A stretch of DNA of 64,000 nucleotides from Phytohabitans houttuyneae. GTDB lineage: Bacteria; Actinomycetota; Actinomycetes; Mycobacteriales; Micromonosporaceae. Shown piece after piece: positions 52,411 through 62,684 of this stretch. The notes beneath the pieces were generated by a model that did no database searches, was not told the DNA's origin, and was given only the letters and a program-made list of their open reading frames with translations. Both the position numbers and the translations under genes were made by a program. The DNA lies in contig NZ_BLPF01000003.1 of NCBI RefSeq assembly GCF_011764425.1, positions 124,001 to 188,000 of the forward strand. The letters run 5' to 3'. Positions within the stretch are counted from its first letter, which is position 1; the number at the start of each line of letters is the position of its first letter.

Positions 52411-52482
52411 CTACCTCGCTCCGCCGCTCGGCGCTCGTCCGCCGTCGTGGTCAAGGTCCGTAGCCTCACGGCTCCCGCTCAT
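52411..52482 (-). CDS. Leader ORF, cassette unit 1 (proximal to ROK gene)
   Basis: A 23-codon frame starting MSGSREATD and ending [11 protein letters not shown]. Its TAG is followed by GC and the ROK ATG, exactly as in the pafA leader. The GGAGCGAGG at its end can serve as the ROK ribosome site. Confidence 0.6.
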   Translation of the reverse strand: MSGSREATDLDHDGGRAPSGGAR

Positions 52483-52484
52483 GC

Positions 52485-52556
52485 CTACCTCGCTCCGCCG
52501 CTCGGCGCTCGTCCGCCGTCGTGGTCAAGGTCCGTAGCCTCACGGCTCCCGCTCAT
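52485..52556 (-). CDS. Leader ORF, cassette unit 2
   Basis: Same 23-codon frame as unit 1; its stop is followed by GC and the ATG of unit 1. Confidence 0.5.
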   Translation of the reverse strand: MSGSREATDLDHDGGRAPSGGAR

Positions 52557-52558
52557 GC

Positions 52559-52630
52559 CTACCTCGCTCCGCCGCTCGGCGCTCGTCCGCCGTCGTGGTC
52601 AAGGTCCGTAGCCTCACGGCTCCCGCTCAT
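52559..52630 (-). CDS. Leader ORF, cassette unit 3 (distal)
   Basis: Same frame; the ATG has GAGGTGG a few bases upstream outside the repeat, so ribosomes could enter here and pass unit to unit to the ROK gene. Confidence 0.5.
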   Translation of the reverse strand: MSGSREATDLDHDGGRAPSGGAR

Positions 52631-52733
52631 GCACCACCTCGATCAACCCGCCTACCGGCAGATAACTGTAAGGCTCTCGCGCCCGCGGCCAGCATCGTGA
52701 GAGCGATCCCTTGACGCCGCACCGCAAAGTCAC

Positions 52734-52755
52734 TTTAATGACGACGTAATTTAAG
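52734..52755 (+). promoter_or_regulatory. AT-rich operator/promoter motif before the ABC operon
   Basis: TTTAATGACGACGTAATTTA (plus AG) lies about 35 bases before the SBP start and aligns with the motif at 51071-51090. CTTTAAT and ATTTAAG make an imperfect inverted repeat around GACGACGT. Confidence 0.45.
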
Positions 52756-52789
52756 CCCTGATGTAATACCCACGCCAGAAGGGCAGATC

Positions 52790-54094
52790 GTGTCTCGACG
52801 ACTGTTAGCTATGACTGCCGCGGCTGTGATGCTGGCCGCTTCGATTACCGCGTGTGGCGACGACTCGGACAGTGGTTCGGGCGGCGGTGCCAAGACGCTC
52901 ACCTACTGGGCCAGCAACCAGGGCGCCAGCATCGACTTCGACAAGCAGACGCTCCAGCCCGAGCTGGACAAGTTCGAGCAGCAGACCGGCATCAAGGTCA
53001 ACGTTGAGGTCGTGCCCTGGTCCGACCTGCTCAACCGGCTGCTCGCCGCGGCCACCTCCGGCAAGGGCCCGGACGTGGTCAACATCGGCAACACCTGGTC
53101 GGCGTCGCTGCAGGCGACCGGCGCCTTCGTCCCCTTCGACGACGCCACGCTCAACTCCGTCGGCGGCAAGGACCGCTTCGTGCCGGCCGCGCTGGCCGCC
53201 GCGGGCGCACCCGGCCAGCCGCCGACCGCCGTTCCGCTGTACAGCCTCGCGTACGCGCTGTACTACAACAAGAAGATGTTCGCCGACGCCGGCGTCACCG
53301 CGCCGCCGACGACCTGGGAAGAGCTGATCGAGGTCGGCAAGAAGCTGACCAAGGGCCAGCAGTGGGGCCTCGCGGTCGAGGGCGCCAACCCTTCGGAAAA
53401 CGCGCACCACGCCTTCGCGTTCGGCCAGCAGTGGGGCGGCGAGTGGTTCGACGCCTCCGGCAAGCCGACCTTCGACACCCCGCAGAACGTGGCGGCGGTC
53501 AAGCGGTACATCGACTTCATGGCCGTTGACAAGATCGTCAACCCGAGCAACGCCGAGTACGCGCAGAACCAGTCGGTCGCCGACTTCGCCAACGGCAAGG
53601 CGGCCATGCTGCTGTGGCAGGCGGCCGGCAACGCGTTCAAGGCGCAGGGCATGGCGGCCGACGCGTACGGCGTCGCGCCCGTGCCGTTCCCGGCCACCGC
53701 CCCGGCCGGCGGCAAGAAGGTCAACAGCATGGTGGCCGGCATCAACATCGCGGTGTTCAAGCACACCAAGGACAAGGACGCCGCGCTGCAGTTCGTCAAG
53801 TTCATGACCAGCGACGCCGAGCAGGTCCAGCTCAACAAGACCTACGGCTCGCTGCCGTCGGTCACCACCGTCGCCTCGGACGCGGCGTTCCAGGCCGAGG
53901 AGCAGAAGGTGCTCGCCCAGGTGCTCGCCACCAGCGCCGCCCCGCTGCCCCAGGTCGCGGAGGAGAGCAAGTTCGAGACCCTCGTGGGTACCGCGATGAA
54001 GGAGCTGTTCGCGGACGCGGCCAGCGGCAAGCCGGTCACCGAGCAAGCCATCAAGGAGAAGCTCAGCAACGCCCAGCAGCAGATGGGCAGCTGA
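52790..54094 (+). CDS. ABC sugar-transport substrate-binding lipoprotein
   Basis: The 434-residue protein has a lipoprotein signal (LLAMTAAAVMLAASITACGD, lipobox Cys about residue 22) and an SBP_bac_1 fold: TLTYWASNQGASIDFDKQTL, GKGPDVVNIGNTWSASLQAT, LYSLAYALYYNKKMFADAGV and FANGKAAMLLWQAAGNA. It captures an oligosaccharide, perhaps a beta-glucoside given the GH1 gene downstream. GTG 52790 is preceded by AGAAGGGCAG. Confidence 0.92.
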   Translation: MSRRLLAMTAAAVMLAASITACGDDSDSGSGGGAKTLTYWASNQGASIDFDKQTLQPELDKFEQQTGIKVNVEVVPWSDLLNRLLAAATSGKGPDVVNIGNTWSASLQATGAFVPFDDATLNSVGGKDRFVPAALAAAGAPGQPPTAVPLYSLAYALYYNKKMFADAGVTAPPTTWEELIEVGKKLTKGQQWGLAVEGANPSENAHHAFAFGQQWGGEWFDASGKPTFDTPQNVAAVKRYIDFMAVDKIVNPSNAEYAQNQSVADFANGKAAMLLWQAAGNAFKAQGMAADAYGVAPVPFPATAPAGGKKVNSMVAGINIAVFKHTKDKDAALQFVKFMTSDAEQVQLNKTYGSLPSVTTVASDAAFQAEEQKVLAQVLATSAAPLPQVAEESKFETLVGTAMKELFADAASGKPVTEQAIKEKLSNAQQQMGS

Positions 54095-54116
54095 GCACGT
54101 CAACTGCTCCTTGAGG

Positions 54117-54206
54117 CTGGCCGCCACGTCGCGGCCACGCGACGCGGCGGCCAGTCCGGGAGGACACAGCGTGGCCGTGGAGGGGAACGCCGACCCCTCC
54201 ACGGCC
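54117..54206 (+). promoter_or_regulatory. Two strong stem-loops between SBP and permease genes
   Basis: Hairpin 1: CTGGCCGCC (54117-54125) with GGCGGCCAG (54146-54154) and an inner GTCGCG/CGCGAC stem. Hairpin 2: GGCCGTGGAGGGG (54173-54185) with CCCCTCCACGGCC (54194-54206), perfect, 8-base loop. They likely protect or partly terminate the SBP message so that it is made in excess. Confidence 0.65.
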
Positions 54207-54225
54207 CATCCTTGAGAGGACCACG

Positions 54226-55197
54226 ATGGTGACCACCACGACGGCTCCGGTCCGGGCCGAGCCGTCCACACCCGGCGCCGGCCGCAAGAAAAAGCCCCGG
54301 CTGCCCCGCTCCAAGCTGCCGTACCTGCTCCTGCTCCCGGCCATCGCGCTCGAACTGCTCGTCCACGTCATCCCGATGGTGGTGGGCGTGTGGATGAGCC
54401 TGCTGGAGCTGACCCAGTTCCAGATCCGCAACTGGTCGGCGGCCCCGTTCGCCGGGCTGGACAACTACCGGGCCACATTGGACATCAACGGCCCGGTCGG
54501 CGAGGAGCTGCTGCACTCGTTCTGGGTGACCGTGCTGTACACGACGTTCTCCGTCGGCCTGTCGTGGCTGTTCGGGCTCTTCGCCGGCGTGTTCCTGCAG
54601 CGGCCGTTCCCCGGGCGGTCACTGCTGCGGACCCTCTTCCTCACCCCGTACGCGCTGCCCGTCTACGCGGCCGTCATCACCTGGACCTTCATCTACCAGC
54701 GCGACACCGGCCTGCTCAACGAGCTGCTCACCACGACCGGCCTCGCCGACGACCGCCCCTTCTGGCTGATCGGCGGCAACAGCTTCTGGGCCCTGCTGGT
54801 CGTGTCGGTGTGGCGGTCGTGGCCGTTCGCGTTCCTGTGCATCATGGCCGGCCTGCAGAACGTGCCGACCGAGATGTACGAGGCCGCCGCGATCGACGGC
54901 GCCGGCTTCTGGCGCCGCCTCAAGGACGTGACGCTGCCGATGCTGCGGCCGGTCAACCAGGTGCTGATCCTGGTGCTGTTCCTGTGGACGTTCAACGACT
55001 TCAACACGCCGTTCGTCCTCTTCGGAGGGTCCGCGCCGGAACAGGCCGACCTCATCTCCATCCACATCTACCGCAGCTCGTTCATCACCTGGAACTTCGG
55101 CCAGGGATCCGCGATGTCGGTGGCGCTGCTGCTCTTCCTGCTGCTCGTGACGGCGGCGTACCTGCTGGTCACCAACCGGAGGAGGGAACATGCGTGA
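54226..55197 (+). CDS. ABC sugar permease (MalF-type)
   Basis: The 323-residue protein has six helices and the EAA loop MYEAAAIDGAGFWRRLKDVT (consensus EAA-x3-G). The N-terminal cytoplasmic stretch is basic (RKKKPRLPRSKLPYLLLLP). It forms the membrane pore with the next gene, with which it overlaps by eight bases. Confidence 0.9.
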   Translation: MVTTTTAPVRAEPSTPGAGRKKKPRLPRSKLPYLLLLPAIALELLVHVIPMVVGVWMSLLELTQFQIRNWSAAPFAGLDNYRATLDINGPVGEELLHSFWVTVLYTTFSVGLSWLFGLFAGVFLQRPFPGRSLLRTLFLTPYALPVYAAVITWTFIYQRDTGLLNELLTTTGLADDRPFWLIGGNSFWALLVVSVWRSWPFAFLCIMAGLQNVPTEMYEAAAIDGAGFWRRLKDVTLPMLRPVNQVLILVLFLWTFNDFNTPFVLFGGSAPEQADLISIHIYRSSFITWNFGQGSAMSVALLLFLLLVTAAYLLVTNRRREHA

Positions 55198-56025
55198 GAC
55201 GACCGCGGAGCGCTGGTCGCGGCGGGTCGTGCTGACCCTGCTCACATTGTTCACGATCACCCCGCTCTACGTGATGGTCAGCTCGGCGCTCAAGCCGCTG
55301 CGCGACGTGCAGGGCCCGTTCACGTGGATACCGTCGCGGCCGAGCTTCCAGGCGTTCATCGACATGTGGAGCACGGTGCCGCTCGGCCGGTACCTGCTCA
55401 ACAGCCTGCTGGTCTCCAGCGTGGCCGCGCTCATCTCCGTGGCCATCGCCATCTTCGCCGCGTTCGCCGTCAGCCGGTACCGCTTCCGCGGCCGCCAGAT
55501 CTTCTCGGTGACCGTGCTGTCGACGCAGATGTTCCCCGGGATCCTCTTCCTGCTCCCGCTCTTCCTCATCTACGTCAACCTCGGCAACGCCACCGGCATC
55601 GAGCTCTACGCCAGCCGCACCGGCCTCATCATCACGTACCTGACCTTCTCGCTGCCCTTCTCCATCTGGATGCTGGTCGGCTACTTCGACTCGATCCCGC
55701 GCGGCCTCGACGAGGCGGCACAGGTGGACGGCGCGGGTCCGATGAGGACACTGTTTCAGGTCATCCTGCCGACGGCGGTCCCCGGCGTGGTGGCCGTGAC
55801 GGTGTACGCCTTCATGACCGCCTGGGGCGAGGTGCTCTTCGCCTCCGTGATGACCGACGAGAACAGCCGCACGCTCGCGGTCGGTCTGCAGGGCTACGCG
55901 ACCCAGTACAACGTCTACTGGAACCAGGTTATGGCCGCGTCGCTGGTCGTGAGCATCCCCGTGGTCGCCGGCTTCCTGATGCTCCAGCGCTACTTCGTCG
56001 CCGGCCTGACCGCCGGGGCTGTTAA

Positions 56026-56029
<4 letters not shown>
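55190..56029 (+). CDS. ABC sugar permease (MalG-type)
   Basis: The 279-residue protein has six helices and the EAA loop [20 protein letters not shown]. The start [20 protein letters not shown] after helix 1 is typical of MalG-type subunits. There is no ATPase gene in the operon, so a shared MsiK-like ATPase encoded elsewhere is expected. Confidence 0.9.
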
Positions 56030-57394
<1,365 letters not shown>

Positions 57395-57411
<17 letters not shown>

Positions 57412-58537
57412 GGAAGGGTTCCCTCTCCGGGGGATGAGAGCGGGGCCGGGGCCCGCCGCTTGCCGTGGCACCTGAGCGGCGGCAACCCCGGCCCGCGCGG
57501 CACCGCTGCCGCGGATCGTGGGGAGTCGGCGCCGAATCGAGGTCTCTAGGGTAGAGGCCGCGGACACGGGCGTTCAGGCGGGTGAGGCCGAGCAGGGCGT
57601 CCATGTGCGGCGTCGGGGTGCCGGTGGCCTGGGCGATCTCCCGGACCACGGTGACCATCGCGTCCAGCTCCAGCGGCCGGCCCGCCTCCGCGTCCTGGAG
57701 CATCGACGTGCGGAAGGCGCCCAGCCGCCGCGTCACCTGGTTGCGGTCTTCGGCGCTCTGGGCGATCGGGCAGCCGATCCGCTCGCCGATCGCGGCCGCC
57801 TCGCCCATGACCGCGCGCACGAAGCCGTTGACAAGCTCGTCGTCGAGGATGCGGTCGGCGGTGGCGCCGGTGAGGGCGGAGATCGGGTTCATCGTCATGT
57901 TGCCCCACAGCTTGTACCAGATGTCCTGCTGGATGCGGGTCGAGACGGTGACGTTGAAGCCGGCCTCGCCCACGACGGCGGCCAGCGCCTCCAGGCGGCC
58001 GGAGGTGCCGCCCGCGGGCTCGCCGAGGATCAGGCTGTCGCCGGCGTGGTGGCGGGCCAGGCCCGGCTCCTCGACGCTGGCGCTGAGGTGGACGACGCAG
58101 CCCACCACCCGCGCGGTCGGTATCGCGGCGGCGACCGTGCCGTCCGGGTCGACCGCGCGCAGCCGCAGCCCGTCGAACTCGCCGCCGGCGCCGTCGAAGA
58201 ACCACCACGGCACCCCGTTGATCGCCGGCACGACCGTGGTCCGCGGCCCGAGCAGCGGCGCGAGCGTGGGCGCCAGCGCGGGCAGGGCGTGCGCCTTGAC
58301 GGTCAGCAGCACCACGTCCTGCGGGCCGAGCGCCGAGGGGTCGTCACTCGCGGTGACCGGGCCGCCGATCACGCCGCCGGCGGTGCGCAGTCGCCAGCCG
58401 TGGGTGCGCAGCGCGTCCAGCGTGCGGCCGCGGGCCAGGGCGGCGGTGGTGCATCCACTGGCGGCGAGCCGTGCGCCGATCAAACCACCCACAGCGCCGG
58501 CACCGACCACACATACGCGCGTCACGGCGCCATTCAA
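57395..58537 (-). CDS. 2-dehydropantoate 2-reductase-like protein (PanE/ApbA family)
   Basis: The protein of up to 380 residues has [20 protein letters not shown] (NADP site), [37 protein letters not shown], and the C-domain [20 protein letters not shown] with the catalytic Lys region. These are typical of the ketopantoate reductase fold; family members also act on other 2-keto acids. The last roughly 50 residues after RGLYP are low-complexity and overlap the GH1 end, so a frame slip near 57550 is possible and the true protein may end there. Confidence 0.8.
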
Positions 58538-58659
58538 CCAGGCGGTGGGCGCGATGCCGCGTACCGGCTGACCTGGTCGGGGCCGTCAGGCCGAAGTGGC
58601 GGTCAGCTACCGGACAGAGGCGGTGGACCGCGGGTTCGCCGCTCCTAGCCTGGGCAGCC

Positions 58660-60140
58660 ATGGAGCGCAGCATGCCCCGGCTGACCGTCATCGGCACCGG
58701 ATACCTCGGCGCGACGCACGCCATCTGCATGGCCGTGCTCGGCTACGAGGTGCTCGGCGTCGACGTCGACGGTGCCAAGGTGGCGCGGCTCGCCTCTGGC
58801 GAGGTGCCGTTCTTCGAGCCGGGCCTGCCCGAGCTGCTGGTCAAGGCGCTGGAGTCGGGACGGTTGCGGTTCACCACCTCGTACGCGGAGGCGGGCGACT
58901 TCGGCGACGTGCACTTCCTGTGCGTGGGCACGCCGCAGCGCCCCGGCTCGTACGCGGCCGACCTGCGCTTCGTGGACGCGGCCGTCACGGAGCTCGCGCA
59001 CCACCTGCACCGCCGCGCGCTCGTCGTCGGCAAGTCGACCGTGCCGATCGGCACCGCCGCCCGGCTCACCGAGATGGTGCGGCGGCTCGCGCCGGCCGGC
59101 GACCGGGTCGAGCTGGCGTGGAACCCGGAGTTCCTGCGCGAGGGGTACGCGGTCGACGACACCATGCGGCCCGACCGGCTGGTCTTCGGCGTCGCGTCGC
59201 CGTGGGCGCAGGAGCGGCTGCGCGCGGCGTACGCGCCGGTGCTCGCGCAGGGCACCCCGCCGTCGTCACCGACCTGGCCACCGCCGAGCTGGTGAAGGTG
59301 GCGGCCAACGCGTTCCTGGCCACGAAGATCTCGTACATCAACGCGATGGCCGAGGTGTGCGAGGGTACCGGCGCCGACGTGCGCGACCTCGCCGAAGCCC
59401 TCGCGTACGACGACCGGATCGGCGGGCGCTTCCTCAAGCCGGGGCTGGGCTTCGGCGGCGGGTGCCTGCCCAAGGACATCCGCGCCTTCCTGCACCGGGC
59501 CGAAGAGCTGGGCGTGGGCCAGGCGGTGTCGTTCCTGCGCGAGGTCGACGACATCAACAAGCGCCGCCGGGCGCGGACCGTCGACCTGGTGCGCGAGGTG
59601 GTGGGCGGCGAGCTGGCCGGGGTGCGGGTGGCCGCGCTCGGCGCCGCGTTCAAGCCCAACTCCGACGACGTGCGCGACGCGCCGGCCCTCGACGTGGCCA
59701 GGGCCCTGCACGCGGCCGGCGCCGCCGTGCGGGTCTTCGACCCGGCCGCGATGGAGAACGCGCGGCGCACGCACCCCGAGCTGTCCTATGGGGACAGTGC
59801 GATGGACGTGGCGCGCGGCGCCGACGTGGTGGTGCTGCTGACCGAGTGGGCCGAGTTCCGTGAGATCGACCCGGTCGCCCTCGCCGCCGTGGTCGCGCAC
59901 CCGCGCATCGTCGACGGCCGGCACGCGCTCGACGCGGCCGCGTGGCGGGCCGCGGGCTGGGAGTACCGGGCACTCGGCCGTCCCCCGACCCTGTTTCCAA
60001 AATCCTTGCCGGGCTGCGCCGAGCCCAGACGACGACCGGCGGCGCCGGGCGTAAGGCCGCATACAACACCGGTATGCGACCTTGCGCCCGACTTGCCGGA
60101 TCGCCGCCTGGATCCCGGCTCGCCTCGACAAACCTTTTGA
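58660..60140 (+). CDS. UDP-glucose/GDP-mannose dehydrogenase family (frameshifted; end altered)
   Basis: From ATG 58660 (or 58672, with GGAG upstream) the frame reads PRLTVIGTGYLGATHAICMA, the NAD site, through GKSTVPIGTAARL and AWNPEFLREGYAVDDTMRPD. It breaks at CCCC 59255-59258; the frame one base earlier continues VTDLATAELVKVAANAFLAT, then GLGFGGGCLPKDIRAFLHRA with the catalytic Cys, to GWEYRALGRP near 59985. After that about 50 codons are read from an imperfect palindrome (59989-60147) before a stop. It oxidises a UDP-sugar at C6, supplying a uronic acid. Confidence 0.88.
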
Positions 60141-60147
60141 AACAGGG
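59989..60147. repeat. 159-bp imperfect palindromic element at the end of the dehydrogenase gene
   Basis: Outer ends CCCTGTTTC (59989) and GAAACAGGG (60139-60147) are perfect inverted repeats that extend imperfectly. The centre has CGGGCGTAAGGCCGCATAC (60046-60064) against GTATGCGACCTTGCGCCCG (60072-60090), 17 of 19 complementary, with a 7-base loop. It looks like a MITE- or REP-like insertion. Confidence 0.75.
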
Positions 60148-60153
60148 CCTAGA

Positions 60154-60197
60154 CCACCCTGGGCCGCCGCTCACCCCCGGAGGGGTGGCCCAGGGTG
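60154..60197. terminator. Bidirectional hairpin terminator candidate
   Basis: CACCCTGGGCC pairs with GGCCCAGGGTG (60187-60197), with nested CACCCC/GGGGTG. It lies between the dehydrogenase (plus) and the DUF6924 gene (minus), which converge. Confidence 0.6.
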
Positions 60198-60219
60198 CCC
60201 TTCCCGCCAGCGCGGGCTG

Positions 60220-60693
60220 TCAGTCGGCGGCGAAGCCGCGGTGGATGCGCTCCGGGTCGCCGGCGGCGGCCTCGGCGAACTCGTCGAAGCCCATGTTGGC
60301 GATCGCGAGGTTGCCGTGCACCTCGGCCACGGCGGCGGGGGTCAGCCGGAACTCGCGGCCGAACCGCATCTCCTCCGCGAACTGCTCCTCGTCCAGGCAC
60401 GCCTCGCGGGTGAGGGTGGAGACCGCGATCAGCGGGTACGGGTCGCGCATGGTGGCCGCGTCCGCCACGAACAGCACCCGCAGCATCTTGTCGCCGGAGA
60501 CCGCGGCGAGCACCTCGTCCACGGTGGACCCGGCGTACGCGGGGTCGTCGACCACCTGCGCGTCCACCGTCCAGTCTTCGTCCCCGTCGAGCCGGTCGAC
60601 GACCGTGCGCCAGGCGGCGTCATCGGTGTAGTCCACCCGGACCACGAGGGCGATGAACTCGTCGTCCTCGCCGCGTTCGATCGTCGGTAGCAT
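60220..60693 (-). CDS. DUF6924-like small protein
   Basis: The 157-residue protein has FIALVVRVDYTDDAAWRTVV, YPLIAVSTLTREACLDEEQF and FGREFRLTPAAVAEVHGNLA ending NMGFDEFAEAA. This pattern matches small actinobacterial proteins of unknown function (DUF6924). GATACT seven bases before ATG 60693 suggests a leaderless message. I assign no activity. Confidence 0.7.
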   Translation of the reverse strand: MLPTIERGEDDEFIALVVRVDYTDDAAWRTVVDRLDGDEDWTVDAQVVDDPAYAGSTVDEVLAAVSGDKMLRVLFVADAATMRDPYPLIAVSTLTREACLDEEQFAEEMRFGREFRLTPAAVAEVHGNLAIANMGFDEFAEAAAGDPERIHRGFAAD

Positions 60694-60746
60694 GCGGGAC
60701 AGTATCGCGCGCCGGGTGGGTGGATCCGCGGCGCGACGCGGCGGAG

Positions 60747-61737
60747 TCAGGCGCGCGGCTCGCGGGCGGGTGCGGGGAGCGGCGCAGCGGGAGGGCGTGC
60801 GCGAGGATCCACAGGCCGGGGACGGTGCCGAGCAGCCAGATCAGCGGCGGCGGCCAGTGGATGAGCGCGCCGACCGCGCCGCGGATCTGGGGAAGGTCGC
60901 CGACCGTGTAGTTGGCCTCCGCGTCGCTGCTGCGACATTCCAATGTGTACCGGCCGGGTGCGGGCACGGTGAATGTGGCCACCCAGCTGTAGGAGGCGAA
61001 GTCGCCGCCGTAGTCGCGTGGCGGGATGCCGACCGGCTCGGACCGCGCCACCTCCTCGCCGCCCGGCCCGGTGACCCGGCAGTCGGGCGGCGCGGGGCAT
61101 CGCCCACCGCCAGGATCGCGTAACGGCCGGGCGCCGGAAGGGCGAGCACCCCCGACCGGCCCGGCGCGGCGGCCACCGGTCCGACGCCGCCGTACCTGCC
61201 CTCGTCGTACCGGATGGTGCTGTCCTCGGCACCGAGTCGGACGGTGACCGGCGCGAGCACCGCGCCCACGACGGCGACCGCCGCCGCCAGCAGCAGCGAG
61301 GGCCGCGCCCAGCGGCCGGCCCGGTCGGAGCCGCGGCGCCCGGCCATGTGGCCCACCGCGGCGCCGGCGGCCGCGAGCAGCAGGCCGAGCCACCACGCGC
61401 CGGCCCAGCCGGCCTCGCCGCCCAGCGGGATCACCCACCGGTAGAAGGCCAGCGACGCGGCGAGGAAGAGCGCGCCGACGCCGGTCGCGACGCCGAGCGC
61501 CACCAGGAGGTCGGAGAGGGCGCCGCGCCGCGTCGCGCGGCGGGTCCAGCGGGCCGCGACGGTGGCGGCGAGCACCGGCAGCGCGGCAAGGGGCCAGGTG
61601 AGCGCCGAGGAGACGCTCTGGTCCTCCTCCCAGCGGTGGGTCGCCCCGAAGAACAGCAGCGGAAGCGGCACGGTCACCGCGATCCACGCCGCCAGCGCGA
61701 CCGGCCCGGGAAACGCCTTCGCCGCAACCCCGTTCAC
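60747..61737 (-). CDS. Membrane protein with extracytoplasmic beta domain (one or two frameshifts)
   Basis: From 61737 the frame has about five helices (LAAWIAVTVPLPLLFFGATH, LLVALGVATGVGALFLAASL, WWLGLLLAAAGAAVGHMAG) and PGRYAILAVGDAP, then breaks at CCCC (plus GGGG 61095-61098). The frame one base over continues CRVTGPGGEEVARSEPVGIP, TFTVPAPGRYTLECRSSDAE and a last helix IWLLGTVPGLWILAHALPL. A second slip at GGGG 60774-60777 would bring a stop at 60747 instead of a long overlap with the DUF6924 gene. Intact length would be about 330 residues. No function recognised. Confidence 0.7.
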
Positions 61738-61777
61738 GGAGGTCCATCCAACCAGGTCGGCGCCACCCCGGGCGCGC

Positions 61778-62266
61778 TCAGCCGCCGGTGGCGTGTGCGC
61801 CGTGGTCGCTGACCTGCGCGTCGAACCAGGCGTGCAGCGCGGTGACCAGCGCGGCGTCCGCGGTGCGATAGGTGATCTGGGCGCCGTCGGCGGTCTGCGC
61901 GAACGTGATGTCGATCCGCCCGGCGCTGCCCTTGAGCGGATCGAGGCCGGGCATGGCGGTGCCGTGGATGCGGGTGGGATCGGCGAAGTCGCCGCGCCGG
62001 AACCGCTCCGCCTCCGTCCGCAGGTGCTCGCGGATGAGCCCGACCTGGCCGCTGTCGGTCGGGTCGTCCGCCACCACGGTCTGCACGCCGCCGTCGGCCG
62101 TCTTGGCGAAGTGGTGGGTGGTGCGCTCCAGGTCGAACGGCATCACCGACGCGCCGCGGCTGGCCACCTCCGCCTGCCGGTCCGGGCGCGCCGGCGCGGC
62201 GTCACCGCAGCCCGCGGCCAGAGCCGTCGCCGCGGCGAGCGCCGCCAGCCTCCTCCGAAGGTGCAT
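61778..62266 (-). CDS. Secreted lipoprotein of unknown function
   Basis: The 162-residue protein has a lipoprotein signal (RRRLAALAAATALAAGCGDA, lipobox Cys about residue 20). The mature part has MPFDLERTTHHFAKTADGGV, GLIREHLRTEAERFRRGDFA and ALVTALHAWFDAQVSDHGAH. Such proteins have sometimes been labelled aspartate carbamoyltransferase in databases, which the sequence does not support. It overlaps the MarR gene upstream by 65 bases. Confidence 0.72.
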   Translation of the reverse strand: MHLRRRLAALAAATALAAGCGDAAPARPDRQAEVASRGASVMPFDLERTTHHFAKTADGGVQTVVADDPTDSGQVGLIREHLRTEAERFRRGDFADPTRIHGTAMPGLDPLKGSAGRIDITFAQTADGAQITYRTADAALVTALHAWFDAQVSDHGAHATGG

Positions 62267-62678
62267 CGGCTGCCTCCGCCAATATCTCGAGCGCCGCGAC
62301 GACCGCCGCGCGCTGGTCGTGGGGGACGCGGGCCAGCAACGCCGCGAGCCGGTCGCGGCGGGCCTCGGCCTGCCGTGCGGCGGCCGTGACGCCCGCGTCC
62401 GTCAGCTCCAGCAGCACGCCGCGCCCGTCGTCGCCGGCGGCGTGGCGGCGCACCCAGCCGCGGCCCACGAGGTTGGTGACGAGGCGGCTCACGCTGCTTT
62501 TCTCCAGCCGCAGCCGGCGGGCCAGCTCCACCTGCCGCAGGCGCCCGTCTCGGGCGAGCTCGGCCATCGCGTACGCCTCGGAGACCGGCAGCGGCTGCCC
62601 GCACGGGGTGCGGTCGGGCTGGTGAAGGCCGAAGTTGCGCACGAAGCGCATGAGCGCGTCCTGCGCCTCCTCCGACAT
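62202..62678 (-). CDS. MarR-family transcriptional regulator
   Basis: The 158-residue protein (start ATG 62678) has LPVSEAYAMAELARDGRLRQ, the recognition helix RRLRLEKSSVSRLVTNLVGR and the wing GWVRRHAAGDDGRGVLLELT. The start is chosen because TACGGT lies six bases before it; ATG 62714 is upstream of the promoter. It likely controls itself and the overlapping lipoprotein gene through the palindrome at 62692-62703. Confidence 0.85.
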   Translation of the reverse strand: MSEEAQDALMRFVRNFGLHQPDRTPCGQPLPVSEAYAMAELARDGRLRQVELARRLRLEKSSVSRLVTNLVGRGWVRRHAAGDDGRGVLLELTDAGVTAAARQAEARRDRLAALLARVPHDQRAAVVAALEILAEAADAPSEEAGGARRGDGSGRGLR

Positions 62679-62684
62679 GGTTCG

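Larger units (their letters stand above)
52411..52632 (-). repeat. Three tandem 74-bp leader-ORF cassettes
   Basis: Three apparently identical 74-bp units, each a 72-bp ORF plus GC, stand head to tail before the ROK gene. A fourth, diverged copy precedes pafA at 11251. Because 74 is not a multiple of three, each unit lies in a different frame and each stop is followed by a new ATG two bases on. Confidence 0.9.

Noticed and set aside
60046-60090. Central stem of the palindrome as a tRNA or riboswitch
   Set aside because: No cloverleaf, anticodon arm or riboswitch core could be drawn; it is a simple long hairpin.
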